DNA from: Marinitoga sp. 1197
GTDB lineage: Bacteria; Thermotogota; Thermotogae; Petrotogales; Petrotogaceae
Length of the DNA: 64,000 nucleotides
Direction: 5' to 3'
Assembly: GCF_001021165.1 (NCBI RefSeq)
Contig: NZ_AZAY01000048.1
Location: forward strand, 149 to 64,148
This document shows positions 25,949 through 34,109 of the stretch, piece by piece; position 1 is the stretch's first letter, and each line of letters begins with the position of its first letter. Under the pieces are notes generated by a model. It was given only the letters and a program-made list of their open reading frames with translations. It did not search any database and was not told where the DNA came from. The translations under genes were made by a program, and so were the position numbers.

Positions 25949-26888
25949 CTCCTTTTAATGCAGCTATAACATTTTCCGCAACCATTTCAGCCATTTTATT
26001 TCGTGTTTCGAATGTTGCACTACCAGTATGAGGCGTTAATACAACATTATCCAAATCTAAAAGTTCTTGTGGAATATGTGGTTCTTCTTCATATACATCT
26101 AATCCAGCACCGGCGATTTTTCTTTCTTTTAAGTATTTTATTAAAACTTTTTCATTTATAACTGGACCTCTTGCAGTATTTATAATAATTGTATTTGGTT
26201 TCATTAGCCTAAATTCTTCTTCATCCAATAAATGATAGGTTTCTTCAGTAAGTGGTGTATGCAAGGATATATAATCAGATTCTTTTATTAAAGTTTTAAG
26301 ATCAGCATATTCAACACCTAAATTTTTTTCTTCATTTTCAGAAAGTCTGTTTCTTTTATAGTATAACACTTTCATTTCAAACCCTTTAGCCCTTTTTGCC
26401 ATTTCTTTTCCAATTCTCCCCATCCCAATTATACCAAGGGTTTTTCCTTTAATATCATAACCCAAAAATAATTTAGGTCTCCAACCCACAAATTCCCCAT
26501 TTCTAACAAACTTATCACTTTCAACAATTTTTCTTGCAACGGCAAATAATAATGCCCAGGCTAAATCAGCAGTAGCATCACTTAAAACACCTGGTGTGTT
26601 TGTTACATAAATTCCAGCTTTTTTAGCAGATTCAACATCAATATTATTATATCCAACAGCATAATTGGAAATAATTTTTAAATTACCATTTTTTCCAGTG
26701 CGAATTACTTCTTCATCTATTTTATCGCTTAATAAAGTTATTAAAGCATCATATTCTTTTGCCAGATTAACAATTTCTTCATGAGATAACGTTTCGTTTT
26801 TTCTGTTAATCCATACTTCAAATCCTGCGTTAATTAATTTTTTTTCTGCTATTTCAGGAATTTCATAAGTAAAAGCGATTTTTGCCAT
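25923..26888 (-). CDS. D-isomer-specific 2-hydroxyacid dehydrogenase (glyoxylate/hydroxypyruvate reductase-like)
   Basis: A 321-residue NAD(P)H-dependent reductase of 2-oxoacids. The coenzyme loop is GIIGMGRIGKEMAKRA. Catalytic residues are Arg in NTARGPVI, Glu in DVYEEEP and His in LTPHTGSAT. The N-terminal catalytic half contains the NYAVGYNNIDV segment typical of the GyaR/GhrB group. The exact substrate (glyoxylate, hydroxypyruvate or another) is open. It starts after GGAGGTGA and overlaps the downstream glycosylase gene. Confidence 0.9.
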   Translation of the reverse strand: MAKIAFTYEIPEIAEKKLINAGFEVWINRKNETLSHEEIVNLAKEYDALITLLSDKIDEEVIRTGKNGNLKIISNYAVGYNNIDVESAKKAGIYVTNTPGVLSDATADLAWALLFAVARKIVESDKFVRNGEFVGWRPKLFLGYDIKGKTLGIIGMGRIGKEMAKRAKGFEMKVLYYKRNRLSENEEKNLGVEYADLKTLIKESDYISLHTPLTEETYHLLDEEEFRLMKPNTIIINTARGPVINEKVLIKYLKERKIAGAGLDVYEEEPHIPQELLDLDNVVLTPHTGSATFETRNKMAEMVAENVIAALKGDVPPNNVY

Positions 26889-26931
26889 AAATTCACCTCC
26901 AGATTTTGTTTTATTCCTATATGATTATAAC

Positions 26932-26958
26932 AAAAAAACCGGCCTTTTTAAAGCCGGT
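26932..26958 (-). terminator. Terminator after tRNA-Leu
   Basis: Stem ACCGGC/GCCGGT (26938-26943 with 26953-26958, with further A-T pairs inside) followed on the minus strand by seven T. Confidence 0.75.
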
Positions 26959-26962
26959 ATAA

Positions 26963-27051
26963 TGGTGCCGAGAGTGGGACTTGAACCCACACGAGGTTTC
27001 ACCCTCAGTGGATTTTGAGTCCACCGCGTCTGCCAATTCCGCCATCTCGGC
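26963..27051 (-). tRNA. tRNA-Leu (anticodon CAA)
   Basis: On the minus strand a class II tRNA: acceptor stem GCCGAGA/TCTCGGC, D arm with GGCAGACGC, anticodon stem GTGGA/TCCAC around the loop CTCAAAA (anticodon CAA), a variable arm (CTGAGGGTGAAACCTCGTG region), T arm GTGGGTTCAAGTCCCAC, and an encoded CCA (26963-26965). The long variable arm fits tRNA-Leu. It reads UUG codons. Confidence 0.95.
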
Positions 27052-27114
27052 AAAACCAGGATTATTATACCATTAAAATTTAAATTAGTCAAGAGATTTT
27101 TTGAAATTTAATTA

Positions 27115-27492
27115 TTATTCAATATAAATTTTAACAATATCTCCGTCTTCAGAATTAACATCAATTATATTTTCACCTTCAAATTCATCAAAGTTAATAT
27201 TCTCCAATGCTTCCATAATCTGGTCGATTTGTTCTTTACTCATATTGGTCCCTTGCTGAGCAAGACTTAATGGTATCATTGCTTTTGCCATTTTTATTAA
27301 TCCCAACGGAATTTTGACATTGACCTTATCTCCGTTTGAAGAGTTAACTTTAATCACTAATTTTCTTTTTTGAGTTGAATTGCTTTTTGTGTTTTTGGTG
27401 TCATAAAATGTTTCTATTAGTTCTGCTGCTTCTTCAATTTCTACAGTTCCGTTTTTAACCATGTTTAAAATTCTTATCAATTCTTCTTTCAT
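27115..27492 (-). CDS. SHOCT-like (YvlB-type) domain protein
   Basis: A 125-residue cytoplasmic protein. Residues 1-28 (LIRILNMVKNGTVEIEEAAE) form the short helical SHOCT-like segment found at the N terminus of YvlB-type proteins. The rest has a strand-rich pattern with VKIPLGLIKMAKAMIP and a terminal DVNSEDGDIVKIYIE. The same pattern recurs in the C-terminal half of the membrane protein at 27960. Its start overlaps the DUF2089 stop by one base. Function unknown; the cluster resembles envelope-stress loci in Firmicutes that pair DUF2089 or PspC-like genes with SHOCT proteins. Confidence 0.6.
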   Translation of the reverse strand: MKEELIRILNMVKNGTVEIEEAAELIETFYDTKNTKSNSTQKRKLVIKVNSSNGDKVNVKIPLGLIKMAKAMIPLSLAQQGTNMSKEQIDQIMEALENINFDEFEGENIIDVNSEDGDIVKIYIE

Positions 27493-27893
27493 TATTTAAC
27501 CCCCTTTAATAATTTTAATTTTTCAATTGCCTCTTTTGGACTTATTAATCCTTTTTCTAAATCATCGATGATCTTCTTTTTTTCAAGATTTGTATCATCC
27601 TGCTTTATATCTGTATTTATTTCTTCAGTTGAAACATATCCCAAGTCAGATAAGAGCTTATTAAATTTGTTTAAAGTAGTTGGATAAGATATTTTTAATA
27701 CTTCCGAAACTTTTGATAAGTTTCCTCTATTTAACAAATAAAGCCTTAAAAATTCAACATTTTCGCTACTCAAAGATGCAAATTCATTCATTTCAAAAAT
27801 ACCTTCTAATTTAGAGTTGCATTTTGAACATCGTAAAACTTCTATATGCATTTTTTCTCCACAAATTGGGCAAATTGTAAGTGCTTTATACAT
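27492..27893 (-). CDS. DUF2089 zinc-ribbon/helix-turn-helix protein
   Basis: 133 residues: a zinc ribbon (CPICGEKM...CSKCNSKL), then a helix-turn-helix region with the family pattern SSENVEFLRLYLLNRGNLS and YPTTLNKFNKLLSDLGY, then a C-terminal tail with LEKGLISPKEAIEKLK that resembles a SHOCT segment. DUF2089 proteins are thought to be transcription regulators. It lies between the membrane protein and the SHOCT protein in one operon, so I infer that it controls or is controlled by them. Confidence 0.85.
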   Translation of the reverse strand: MYKALTICPICGEKMHIEVLRCSKCNSKLEGIFEMNEFASLSSENVEFLRLYLLNRGNLSKVSEVLKISYPTTLNKFNKLLSDLGYVSTEEINTDIKQDDTNLEKKKIIDDLEKGLISPKEAIEKLKLLKGVK

Positions 27894-27959
27894 ATTATCA
27901 CCTCTTTAACAAACCATTGTAATTATCACTTGATTTTAAAAATAATATATTTTACTTTT

Positions 27960-28487
27960 TTAGGCAACGTATATTTTTATCTTTGTTTTTCCTTCATCTG
28001 TTTCTACATCTATAAATTCACCATAAAATTCAGAAAGATAATCAATCGTTTCAATAATCATGTTTATGATAATATTAAAATCAAAATCTATTTTTATTCC
28101 TTTTTTTGAAAAATTCGATTTTAAAGCTTCTTTTAAAAATGGTTTTAGAGTATATAATATTGGTTTCATGGAAATTAAGATTCCTAACGGAAAAACCAAT
28201 TTAACGTTTGTATCAACAGAATTTACATTAATTACAAATTTTGTTCCTATAGGATATTTTATTTTTTCTGCAATTATATGTGCTGCTGTTTCAGGGTTAT
28301 TTTCTTTTATTAATTTAATAATTGATTTTTCTAAAATTTTTTTCTGTATTTTTTTTCGTTTAAAAGCAGAATAATAAGTATAAAATATATATGTACCTAA
28401 ACCAATAAAAAAGAATGCCCAAAAATATTTCGTTCCCAGAAAAATCAATACTACTCCATAAAATAATAAGATAATGGCTCCCACCAT
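27960..28487 (-). CDS. Two-helix membrane protein with SHOCT/YvlB-like C-terminal domain
   Basis: About 175 residues. Two N-terminal membrane helices (about 2-20 and 22-40) are followed by a basic linker, a short helix with NPETAAHIIAEKI and a soluble domain. That domain's pattern (VNSVDTNVKLVFPLGILISMKP...DVETDEGKTKIKIY) matches that of the soluble protein at 27115. The ATG at 28487 is preceded by GAGGAGGTGA, while the longer frame starts within that signal. I infer a membrane sensor paired with a soluble paralogue. It is the first gene of the operon after the consensus promoter at 28512. Confidence 0.6.
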   Translation of the reverse strand: MVGAIILLFYGVVLIFLGTKYFWAFFFIGLGTYIFYTYYSAFKRKKIQKKILEKSIIKLIKENNPETAAHIIAEKIKYPIGTKFVINVNSVDTNVKLVFPLGILISMKPILYTLKPFLKEALKSNFSKKGIKIDFDFNIIINMIIETIDYLSEFYGEFIDVETDEGKTKIKIYVA

Positions 28488-28511
28488 ACAAATCACCTCC
28501 TCATATAAGAT

Positions 28512-28540
28512 ATTATAAAATATTTTTTATATTTTGTCAA
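28512..28540 (-). promoter_or_regulatory. Consensus promoter of the DUF2089 operon
   Basis: Minus strand TTGACA (28535-28540), 17 bp, TATAAT (28512-28517); a perfect sigma-A match, 25 bases before the ATG at 28487. Confidence 0.85.
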
Positions 28541-28648
28541 GTGTTATTTTATATTTTCTCATATATTATATATATTATTTTATATTTTACTTTTATATTT
28601 TATAAAATAGAATATTTATTTTTCGGTTTTTCTTTTTTTTATATTTTG

Positions 28649-28657
28649 TGTTATAAT
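28649..28657 (+). promoter_or_regulatory. Extended -10 promoter of the ZnuA-like gene
   Basis: TGTTATAAT (TG 28649-28650, -10 hexamer 28652-28657) 30 bases before the ATG; no clear -35. Confidence 0.55.
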
Positions 28658-28686
28658 ACTTTTTGACTAATCATTGGAGGGGAAAT

Positions 28687-29412
28687 ATGAAAAATCTAAA
28701 CATTTTCTTTACTATACTTATTATTTTAATTATCAACAGTTGTCTTTTTGCATTAAACATACTTACTTCTATAAAACCTTTAGAACTTATTGTTAGAGAA
28801 ATTTCTCCAGAAGCTAATATAATAAACCTATTCAATTCATCTGAAGATTTTAAAAACGCAACTTTTGATGAAAGTATATATAGTAATATGGATTTAATTA
28901 TACTTTTAAATAATGAAATATCCTTTAAAAATGATTCCAATAAAATTGTTTTATCTGAAGGTGTATTATATTATCCTTATCAAAAAAATCCTTTTTTATG
29001 GTCAGATCCATTGTATACAGTTGTTATAGCTTATAAAATAGAGAAAAAGATGGAAAGTTTAGATCCGAAAAATGCTATTAAATATAGAGATAATTTATTA
29101 CGTTTTACTCAAAGGTTAGTTGAACTGTCTGATTACGTTTCAAAAATCGCAAAAGATTCTAAAATTAAAATTATAGATATGAATAATCTTTTGACCCATT
29201 TTTACAACAGATATAACATTAACTATTATTTATACAGAGATGATATTACAATAACCAGACAAGATGTATTAATTTCAAGTATTAAATATAATAATTCCAC
29301 ATTTAATAATCTTAAAAATAAAAAAATTTCAATTGATATTTTTTTATCCGGGTATAATACTATTATAGAATTTTATAAAAATATAATAGATGATATTTTT
29401 GATGATGAATAA
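28687..29412 (+). CDS. Orphan ZnuA/TroA-like substrate-binding protein, metal ligands lost
   Basis: About 241 residues with an N-terminal signal that ends in IINSC, a possible lipobox. The mature part begins NILTSIKPLELIVREI, the usual first strand of zinc or manganese cluster A-1 binding proteins. It also has NPFLWSDPLYTVVIAYKI where the family has DPHxWLDP. The ligand His of that motif is replaced by Phe, and no His-rich loop is present, so metal binding as in ZnuA is doubtful. No permease or ATPase gene is adjacent. GGAGGGG sets the ATG at 28687. It may bind another ligand or be a degenerate copy. Confidence 0.6.
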   Translation: MKNLNIFFTILIILIINSCLFALNILTSIKPLELIVREISPEANIINLFNSSEDFKNATFDESIYSNMDLIILLNNEISFKNDSNKIVLSEGVLYYPYQKNPFLWSDPLYTVVIAYKIEKKMESLDPKNAIKYRDNLLRFTQRLVELSDYVSKIAKDSKIKIIDMNNLLTHFYNRYNINYYLYRDDITITRQDVLISSIKYNNSTFNNLKNKKISIDIFLSGYNTIIEFYKNIIDDIFDDE

Positions 29413-29431
29413 TTATTATAGATAATTATAT

Positions 29432-29457
29432 TGGGCAGTCGTTGGCTGTCCATTTTT
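29432..29457 (+). terminator. Probable terminator after the ZnuA-like gene
   Basis: Stem TGGGCAG/CTGTCCA (one G-T pair; 29432-29438 with 29446-29452), then five T. It sits just before the ribosome binding site of the next gene, so read-through is possible. Confidence 0.55.
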
Positions 29458-29473
29458 AATTGGAGGAATGAAA

Positions 29474-30664
29474 GTGCATGACGTGATAATTATTGGTGGA
29501 GGACCGGCAGGATTATTTTGTGCAGCAAATATAAATGATAAAAATGTTCTTATTTTAGAAAAAAATGAAAAAGTTGCAAAAAAATTATTGGTATCCGGCG
29601 GAGGAAAATGTAATTTTACCAATATCAATCCTGTTAATGATTTGATATCTCATTATGGAGATAAAAAAAATTTTGTAAAAAAAACTCTATACAATTATTC
29701 AAATGAAGATTTACTTAAAGAGATCGATTTTGAATATATAATTACTGATGAAGGTAAAGTTTTTCCAAAAACAATGAATTCTCAAACGGTTTTAAACTGG
29801 ATTTTGAAAAAAATAAAAGATAGAGGTAAAATTGAAGTAAAAACAAATTTGAAAGTAATAAATATCGAAAGAAGCGAAGATAAATTTTATATTAAAACAA
29901 ATAAAGGAATTTTTTTATCTAAAATTCTTGTTATTTCAACTGGTGGAAAATCTTATCCAGCACTAGGTACCACAGGAGACGGTTTTAATTTTGCAAAACG
30001 ATTTGGACACAATATAATAACTCCAAAACCCGCATTAACACCTGTAATAATAAAGGACTATTTATTTTCTGATTTATCTGGAAGTTCCATGGAAGTCAGG
30101 CTTAAGATTAATAAGAAACTTTTTAAAGGGACACTATTGTTTACACATAAAGGTTTTTCAGGGCCTGTCATTTTAAATTCTTCGAGATATTTAAAAAATG
30201 GAGAAAAAATAAAAATATCTTTTGCAGACTTTAAAAACGAAGATCTTTTTAGAATCGACTTTTTAAATGTTTTGAATAATAACAAAAATAAAAGTCTCTA
30301 TGATATTTTAAAGAAAAAATATAATTTGACAAAAAGATTTGTAGCAATTATGTTTAAAACTTTGAAGTTTGATAAAAGTAAAAAATGCAATTCTATAAAT
30401 AAAAATGAACGAAATAAAATAATAAATTACTTATACAATCATGAATTTTTTATTGAAAAACTGGGCGGTTTTGATGTTGCGATGGTGACTGCTGGTGGTG
30501 TTGATACAAAAGAAATAAATTCAAAAACAATGGAATCAAAACTTATAAAAAATCTTTATTTTATTGGGGAAGTTCTTGATGTCGATGGGGATAGTGGTGG
30601 TTATAATATCCAATGGGCTTTTTCTTCAGCAAAATCTGCTGCTGATAATATAAACATTTTTTAA
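29474..30664 (+). CDS. FAD-dependent HI0933/BaiN-like flavoprotein
   Basis: An aminoacetone oxidase/BaiN-type flavoprotein of about 396 residues. The FAD dinucleotide loop is VIIIGGGPAGLFCAAN, followed by the family signature SGGGKCNFTN, STGGKSYPALGTTGDG, FTHKGFSGPVIL, TAGGVDTKEI and FIGEVLDVDGDSGGYN. The physiological substrate is unknown; one relative reduces bile acid intermediates. GGAGG at 29462-29466 is only one base from the ATG at 29468 but seven from the GTG at 29474, so I prefer the GTG. The gene precedes the phosphatase by 15 bases. Confidence 0.9.
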   Translation: MHDVIIIGGGPAGLFCAANINDKNVLILEKNEKVAKKLLVSGGGKCNFTNINPVNDLISHYGDKKNFVKKTLYNYSNEDLLKEIDFEYIITDEGKVFPKTMNSQTVLNWILKKIKDRGKIEVKTNLKVINIERSEDKFYIKTNKGIFLSKILVISTGGKSYPALGTTGDGFNFAKRFGHNIITPKPALTPVIIKDYLFSDLSGSSMEVRLKINKKLFKGTLLFTHKGFSGPVILNSSRYLKNGEKIKISFADFKNEDLFRIDFLNVLNNNKNKSLYDILKKKYNLTKRFVAIMFKTLKFDKSKKCNSINKNERNKIINYLYNHEFFIEKLGGFDVAMVTAGGVDTKEINSKTMESKLIKNLYFIGEVLDVDGDSGGYNIQWAFSSAKSAADNINIF

Positions 30665-30679
30665 AATGGAGGTTATATT

Positions 30680-32749
30680 ATGAAAAGATTTTTATTTTTT
30701 TTCTTTATGTTTTTTATAATGATTAGCGTTTTTTCTGCAGTATCTATCGAAAAAATTTCAAATAACACAATCCTTCCAAATTTCTCAAAGGCTAAGGTTG
30801 GTGATTATCTGATTAAAAATGAAAAAATAAGTTTCATTGTAGGTTCAGAAAAAAGAAAAGACATTTATCGCGGAAAAATTATAGAAGCTTATACTAATGA
30901 TTTAAAAAGAAATTTAATTGATAATTACAAGATTTTTATTCAAAATAAAATGCTTAGTTTTGAATCATTTAACATAAAAAAGAGAAGAGAATATATAGAA
31001 TTTACTATTAACAACAGAGAATTTAACGGTTTAAAAATTTCAACAATTTACTCTTTAAAAAAAGATAAAAATTATATTGAAATAACAAATAAAATAATAA
31101 ATAATTCTAAAAATAAGGCAAAAATCTTAATTAAGGATATTGTTTCGTTTAATGAACTTTTTCCCATAATAATAAAGACTAAGGAAAAAGAGAGAAAACT
31201 TTTAATGATTCAAGAAAATTTAATATCTTATTCTTTTCTTTCAGATGAGAAATTAATTTCATTAAGAACCTTATTTTCAAAAAATTTCGGAGGGATTATA
31301 TATAAACCATTTTATTTGGAAAGAGAAAAAGAAATAAACGTTTCAAGAAAAATGTACATTACAAAGGATATAGAGGAAGTTAGAAGTATTTTATACAGTA
31401 ATTATAATACTATATATGGAAAAATTATCGGAAAAATTAATTCTAAAGAATTTATTCCAATATTAGCTTATGATAAAAACAATAATCCTGTTTCTTTAAA
31501 GTATACTGATAAAAACGGAGATTTTTCATTTTCTAATCTGGATTTTGAAGGTTATCTTTCATTTGAAAAGGAAGGTTTTTTAAATCAAAAATTAATGTTA
31601 AAAACGAAAAAGGCCAGAATTATAAAAATAATACCAGAATTTATCTCATATAATTTTGTATGGCCACCATATTTAACCAATCACACACAAAATTCTGTTA
31701 TTTTAAACTGGAAAACAAATATACCTTCAACAGCAAAAATAGAACTATATAATGAGAACCGAAAATTAATAAAAACTATAGTAACGATATTTCCCGCAAA
31801 TATTAATCATGTAGAGATAAAAGATTTGGATGCTGGAAAAAAATATTTCTATAGCATAAACATTAAAAATTATTATATTTATTCAGATTTAAATTATAGT
31901 GGATCTTTTAAAACTAAATCTATTAAAGACGAAAATTTGAAATTTGCAATATACGGTGATACAAGAACATATCATGAATGGCATACTTATGTTGCTAAAA
32001 AAATTGCCCAGGATAATCCTGAATTTGTTATAAATACTGGTGATTTAGTAGAAAAAGGTGACTATTTACCTGATTGGAATTCATTCTTTAAAGAAATAAA
32101 AGAACTTTCAAAAAAGTCTATTTATTATCCTCTTTTAGGTAATCATGAAAGAAATAATTCCTATTACTATCAGGCCTTTTATTTGCCAAATGGAAGTGGC
32201 GATTATAATAAAAGATGGTATTATTTCGATTATAAAAGATTAAGATTAATTTTTCTTGATTCAAATGCCATTGGCACTAAACAATTGGAGGAAAAACAAT
32301 TTAATTGGCTTATCAAGACTTTAGAAGACGCAAAAAATAAAACTGTATTAGTGTTTTATCATCATCCATTCTGGAATAACTGTAAAGGATATAATTATGG
32401 TATGGAAATTCACCTTGAAGAATTATGGAGACCCTTATTTGAAAAATATGGAGTTAAAGCCATATTTAATGGACATGTACACTCCTATGAAAGACATAAA
32501 AAAAATAATATTATATATGTTATAACCGGCGGTGGAGGTGCACCTCTTGAAATTTATACAAATAAAACAAAAGTACCAACAACAGTAAATTTGAATTATG
32601 GCAGTTTACATTATATTTTAGCAGAAATAAAAAATAATGAAATATTTTTTACCGTTAAAGGTGTTGCAAAAATTAAAAATAAAAATAATGATAGAGATCT
32701 GGAAAAAATCGATTTTATAATAGATACGTTTAAAATTCCTATAAAATAA
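30680..32749 (+). CDS. Secreted metallophosphoesterase, purple acid phosphatase-like, multidomain
   Basis: A 689-residue exported protein with a clear signal peptide (residues 1-20). Residues about 20-250 form an unassigned beta-rich domain, then a carboxypeptidase-regulatory-like sandwich (about 250-315, GDFSFSNLDFEGYLSFEKEGF-like). An Fn3-like purple acid phosphatase N domain follows (about 325-415), then the calcineurin-type catalytic domain. Metal motifs in order are YGDTR, NTGDLVEKGD, GNHERN, YHHPF and NGHVHSYERH. It should hydrolyse phosphate esters outside the cytoplasm. It is close behind the flavoprotein and has its own terminator. Confidence 0.88.
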   Translation: MKRFLFFFFMFFIMISVFSAVSIEKISNNTILPNFSKAKVGDYLIKNEKISFIVGSEKRKDIYRGKIIEAYTNDLKRNLIDNYKIFIQNKMLSFESFNIKKRREYIEFTINNREFNGLKISTIYSLKKDKNYIEITNKIINNSKNKAKILIKDIVSFNELFPIIIKTKEKERKLLMIQENLISYSFLSDEKLISLRTLFSKNFGGIIYKPFYLEREKEINVSRKMYITKDIEEVRSILYSNYNTIYGKIIGKINSKEFIPILAYDKNNNPVSLKYTDKNGDFSFSNLDFEGYLSFEKEGFLNQKLMLKTKKARIIKIIPEFISYNFVWPPYLTNHTQNSVILNWKTNIPSTAKIELYNENRKLIKTIVTIFPANINHVEIKDLDAGKKYFYSINIKNYYIYSDLNYSGSFKTKSIKDENLKFAIYGDTRTYHEWHTYVAKKIAQDNPEFVINTGDLVEKGDYLPDWNSFFKEIKELSKKSIYYPLLGNHERNNSYYYQAFYLPNGSGDYNKRWYYFDYKRLRLIFLDSNAIGTKQLEEKQFNWLIKTLEDAKNKTVLVFYHHPFWNNCKGYNYGMEIHLEELWRPLFEKYGVKAIFNGHVHSYERHKKNNIIYVITGGGGAPLEIYTNKTKVPTTVNLNYGSLHYILAEIKNNEIFFTVKGVAKIKNKNNDRDLEKIDFIIDTFKIPIK

Positions 32750-32779
32750 AAACTCCAGGGATCCCTGGAGTTTTTATTT
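32748..32779 (+). terminator. Terminator of the phosphatase gene
   Basis: Fully symmetrical 28-base palindrome (arms 32748-32761 and 32762-32775) with a T run, overlapping the stop codon. Confidence 0.9.
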
Positions 32780-33023
32780 TATATATAAATCTTCTGTTTT
32801 TCAAAATGAGCAGATATTTCTGACTTTGATAGAAAAATGACTGTCAAATTCTGGAAAACAGTATTCACAAAGAATTTTTGATAATATATTAAATTTAAAA
32901 TAATTTTTTAATATTATTATGTGAATATTTTTAATGATTATTATGTTTTATTATTATTTCATTAAAAAGTAATTAATTATATATAAGTAAATATTACAAA
33001 AAATAAAATAAGTTCAATAACTG
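32780..33023. other. Intergenic stretch without a gene; possible small folded RNA at its left end
   Basis: No coding frame is visible. Between 32794 and 32861 an outer stem CTGTTTT/AAAACAG encloses two short hairpins (CAGA...TCTG and TTTGA...TCAAA). The remainder is featureless A/T sequence up to the promoter at 33024. Confidence 0.3.
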
Positions 33024-33050
33024 TTGACAATATAAAGAGATAGGTATAAT
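33024..33050 (+). promoter_or_regulatory. Promoter of the 3-hydroxyacyl-CoA dehydrogenase gene
   Basis: TTGACA (33024-33029) with TATAAT at 33045-33050 (15-bp spacing) or TAATAT at 33047-33052 (17 bp). Confidence 0.65.
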
Positions 33051-33107
33051 ATTATTAATAGGTATATAGTTATGTTTTCTTATAATAATATTTAAGGGGT
33101 GAGTTAT

Positions 33108-34016
33108 GTGGAAATTAAAAATGTTATGATCGCAGGAGCTGGAGTATTAGGATCACAAATTGCATGGCAAGTTGCTTTTAGTGGTTTTAATGTTGTAGTA
33201 TATGATGCTTTTGAAAAAGGTATAAAGGCTGGAAAAGACTTTCATAATAATTTTGCAAGACTTTTTGAAGAAAAAGGTATGGCGACTAAAAAGCAAATAG
33301 AAGAAACTTTTTCAAGATTAACTTATACTACAAATTTAGAAGAAGCTGTTAGAAATGCTGATTTAGTGAGTGAATCTATACCTGAGGTGGAGGAAATAAA
33401 GAAGTCTTTTTATTCGGAATTATCAAAAATTGCTCCAGATAAAACAATTTTTACGACAAATTCCTCTACAATGCTTCCAAGTATGTTTGCTGAATATACA
33501 GGAAGACCAGAAAAGTTTTTAGCATTGCATTTTGCAAATCCTGTATGGGAAGCAAATATTGGTGAAGTGATGATGCATGAAAAAACAGATAAAAAATATT
33601 TTGATATAGTTTTAAAATTTGCCTCAGATATTGGAATGATACCTATACCAATTTATAAAGAACAACCTGGTTATGTTTTAAATTCTTTATTAGTTCCTTT
33701 ATTAAAAGCGGCAAGAACCCTTCTTTTTAGAGGTATATCAGATCCATATAGCATTGATAAAACATGGATGATTAGTACTGGAGCAAAAATAGGACCTTTT
33801 GGTATTATTGATATGGTTGGTATGGACACTGTATATAATATCGCTTTAAGAAATGGTAAAATTAATAATGATGAAGAGTCACTGAAAATGGCAGAATACT
33901 GTAAGAAAAATTATATAGATAAAGGTAAAAAGGGAATTAAAACCGGAGAAGGATTTTATAAGTATCCAAATCCTGCTTATCAAAATCCAGAATTTTTATC
34001 TGCTAATAAAGAATAA
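33108..34016 (+). CDS. 3-hydroxyacyl-CoA (3-hydroxybutyryl-CoA) dehydrogenase
   Basis: A 302-residue NAD-dependent dehydrogenase that interconverts 3-hydroxyacyl-CoA and 3-oxoacyl-CoA. The N-terminal Rossmann loop is VMIAGAGVLGSQIAWQ. The catalytic part has SIPEVEEIK, TNSSTMLPSM, the active-site His in ALHFANP, and a C-terminal helical domain with TGAKIGPFGIIDMVGMD. A GTG at 33099 lies inside the GGGGTGAG signal, so the GTG at 33108 is preferred. No other butyrate-pathway CoA genes are adjacent, though the butyrate kinase/Ptb set is in the same window. A hydroxyacid dehydrogenase acting on a free acid is possible. Confidence 0.85.
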   Translation: MEIKNVMIAGAGVLGSQIAWQVAFSGFNVVVYDAFEKGIKAGKDFHNNFARLFEEKGMATKKQIEETFSRLTYTTNLEEAVRNADLVSESIPEVEEIKKSFYSELSKIAPDKTIFTTNSSTMLPSMFAEYTGRPEKFLALHFANPVWEANIGEVMMHEKTDKKYFDIVLKFASDIGMIPIPIYKEQPGYVLNSLLVPLLKAARTLLFRGISDPYSIDKTWMISTGAKIGPFGIIDMVGMDTVYNIALRNGKINNDEESLKMAEYCKKNYIDKGKKGIKTGEGFYKYPNPAYQNPEFLSANKE

Positions 34017-34070
34017 AGCATGTTTTTTTTTGATTTTTTGATAAAATTGTAGTGTGGAAAAATAATAAAT

Positions 34071-34101
34071 AAAATAGCCTGGAATTTTTCCAGGCTATTT
34101 T
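34071..34101. terminator. Bidirectional terminator
   Basis: A 12-bp stem (34071-34082 with 34090-34101, core TAGCCTGG) with A/T runs on both sides serves the convergent dehydrogenase and amidohydrolase genes. Confidence 0.9.
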
Positions 34102-34109
34102 TAAAAGTT

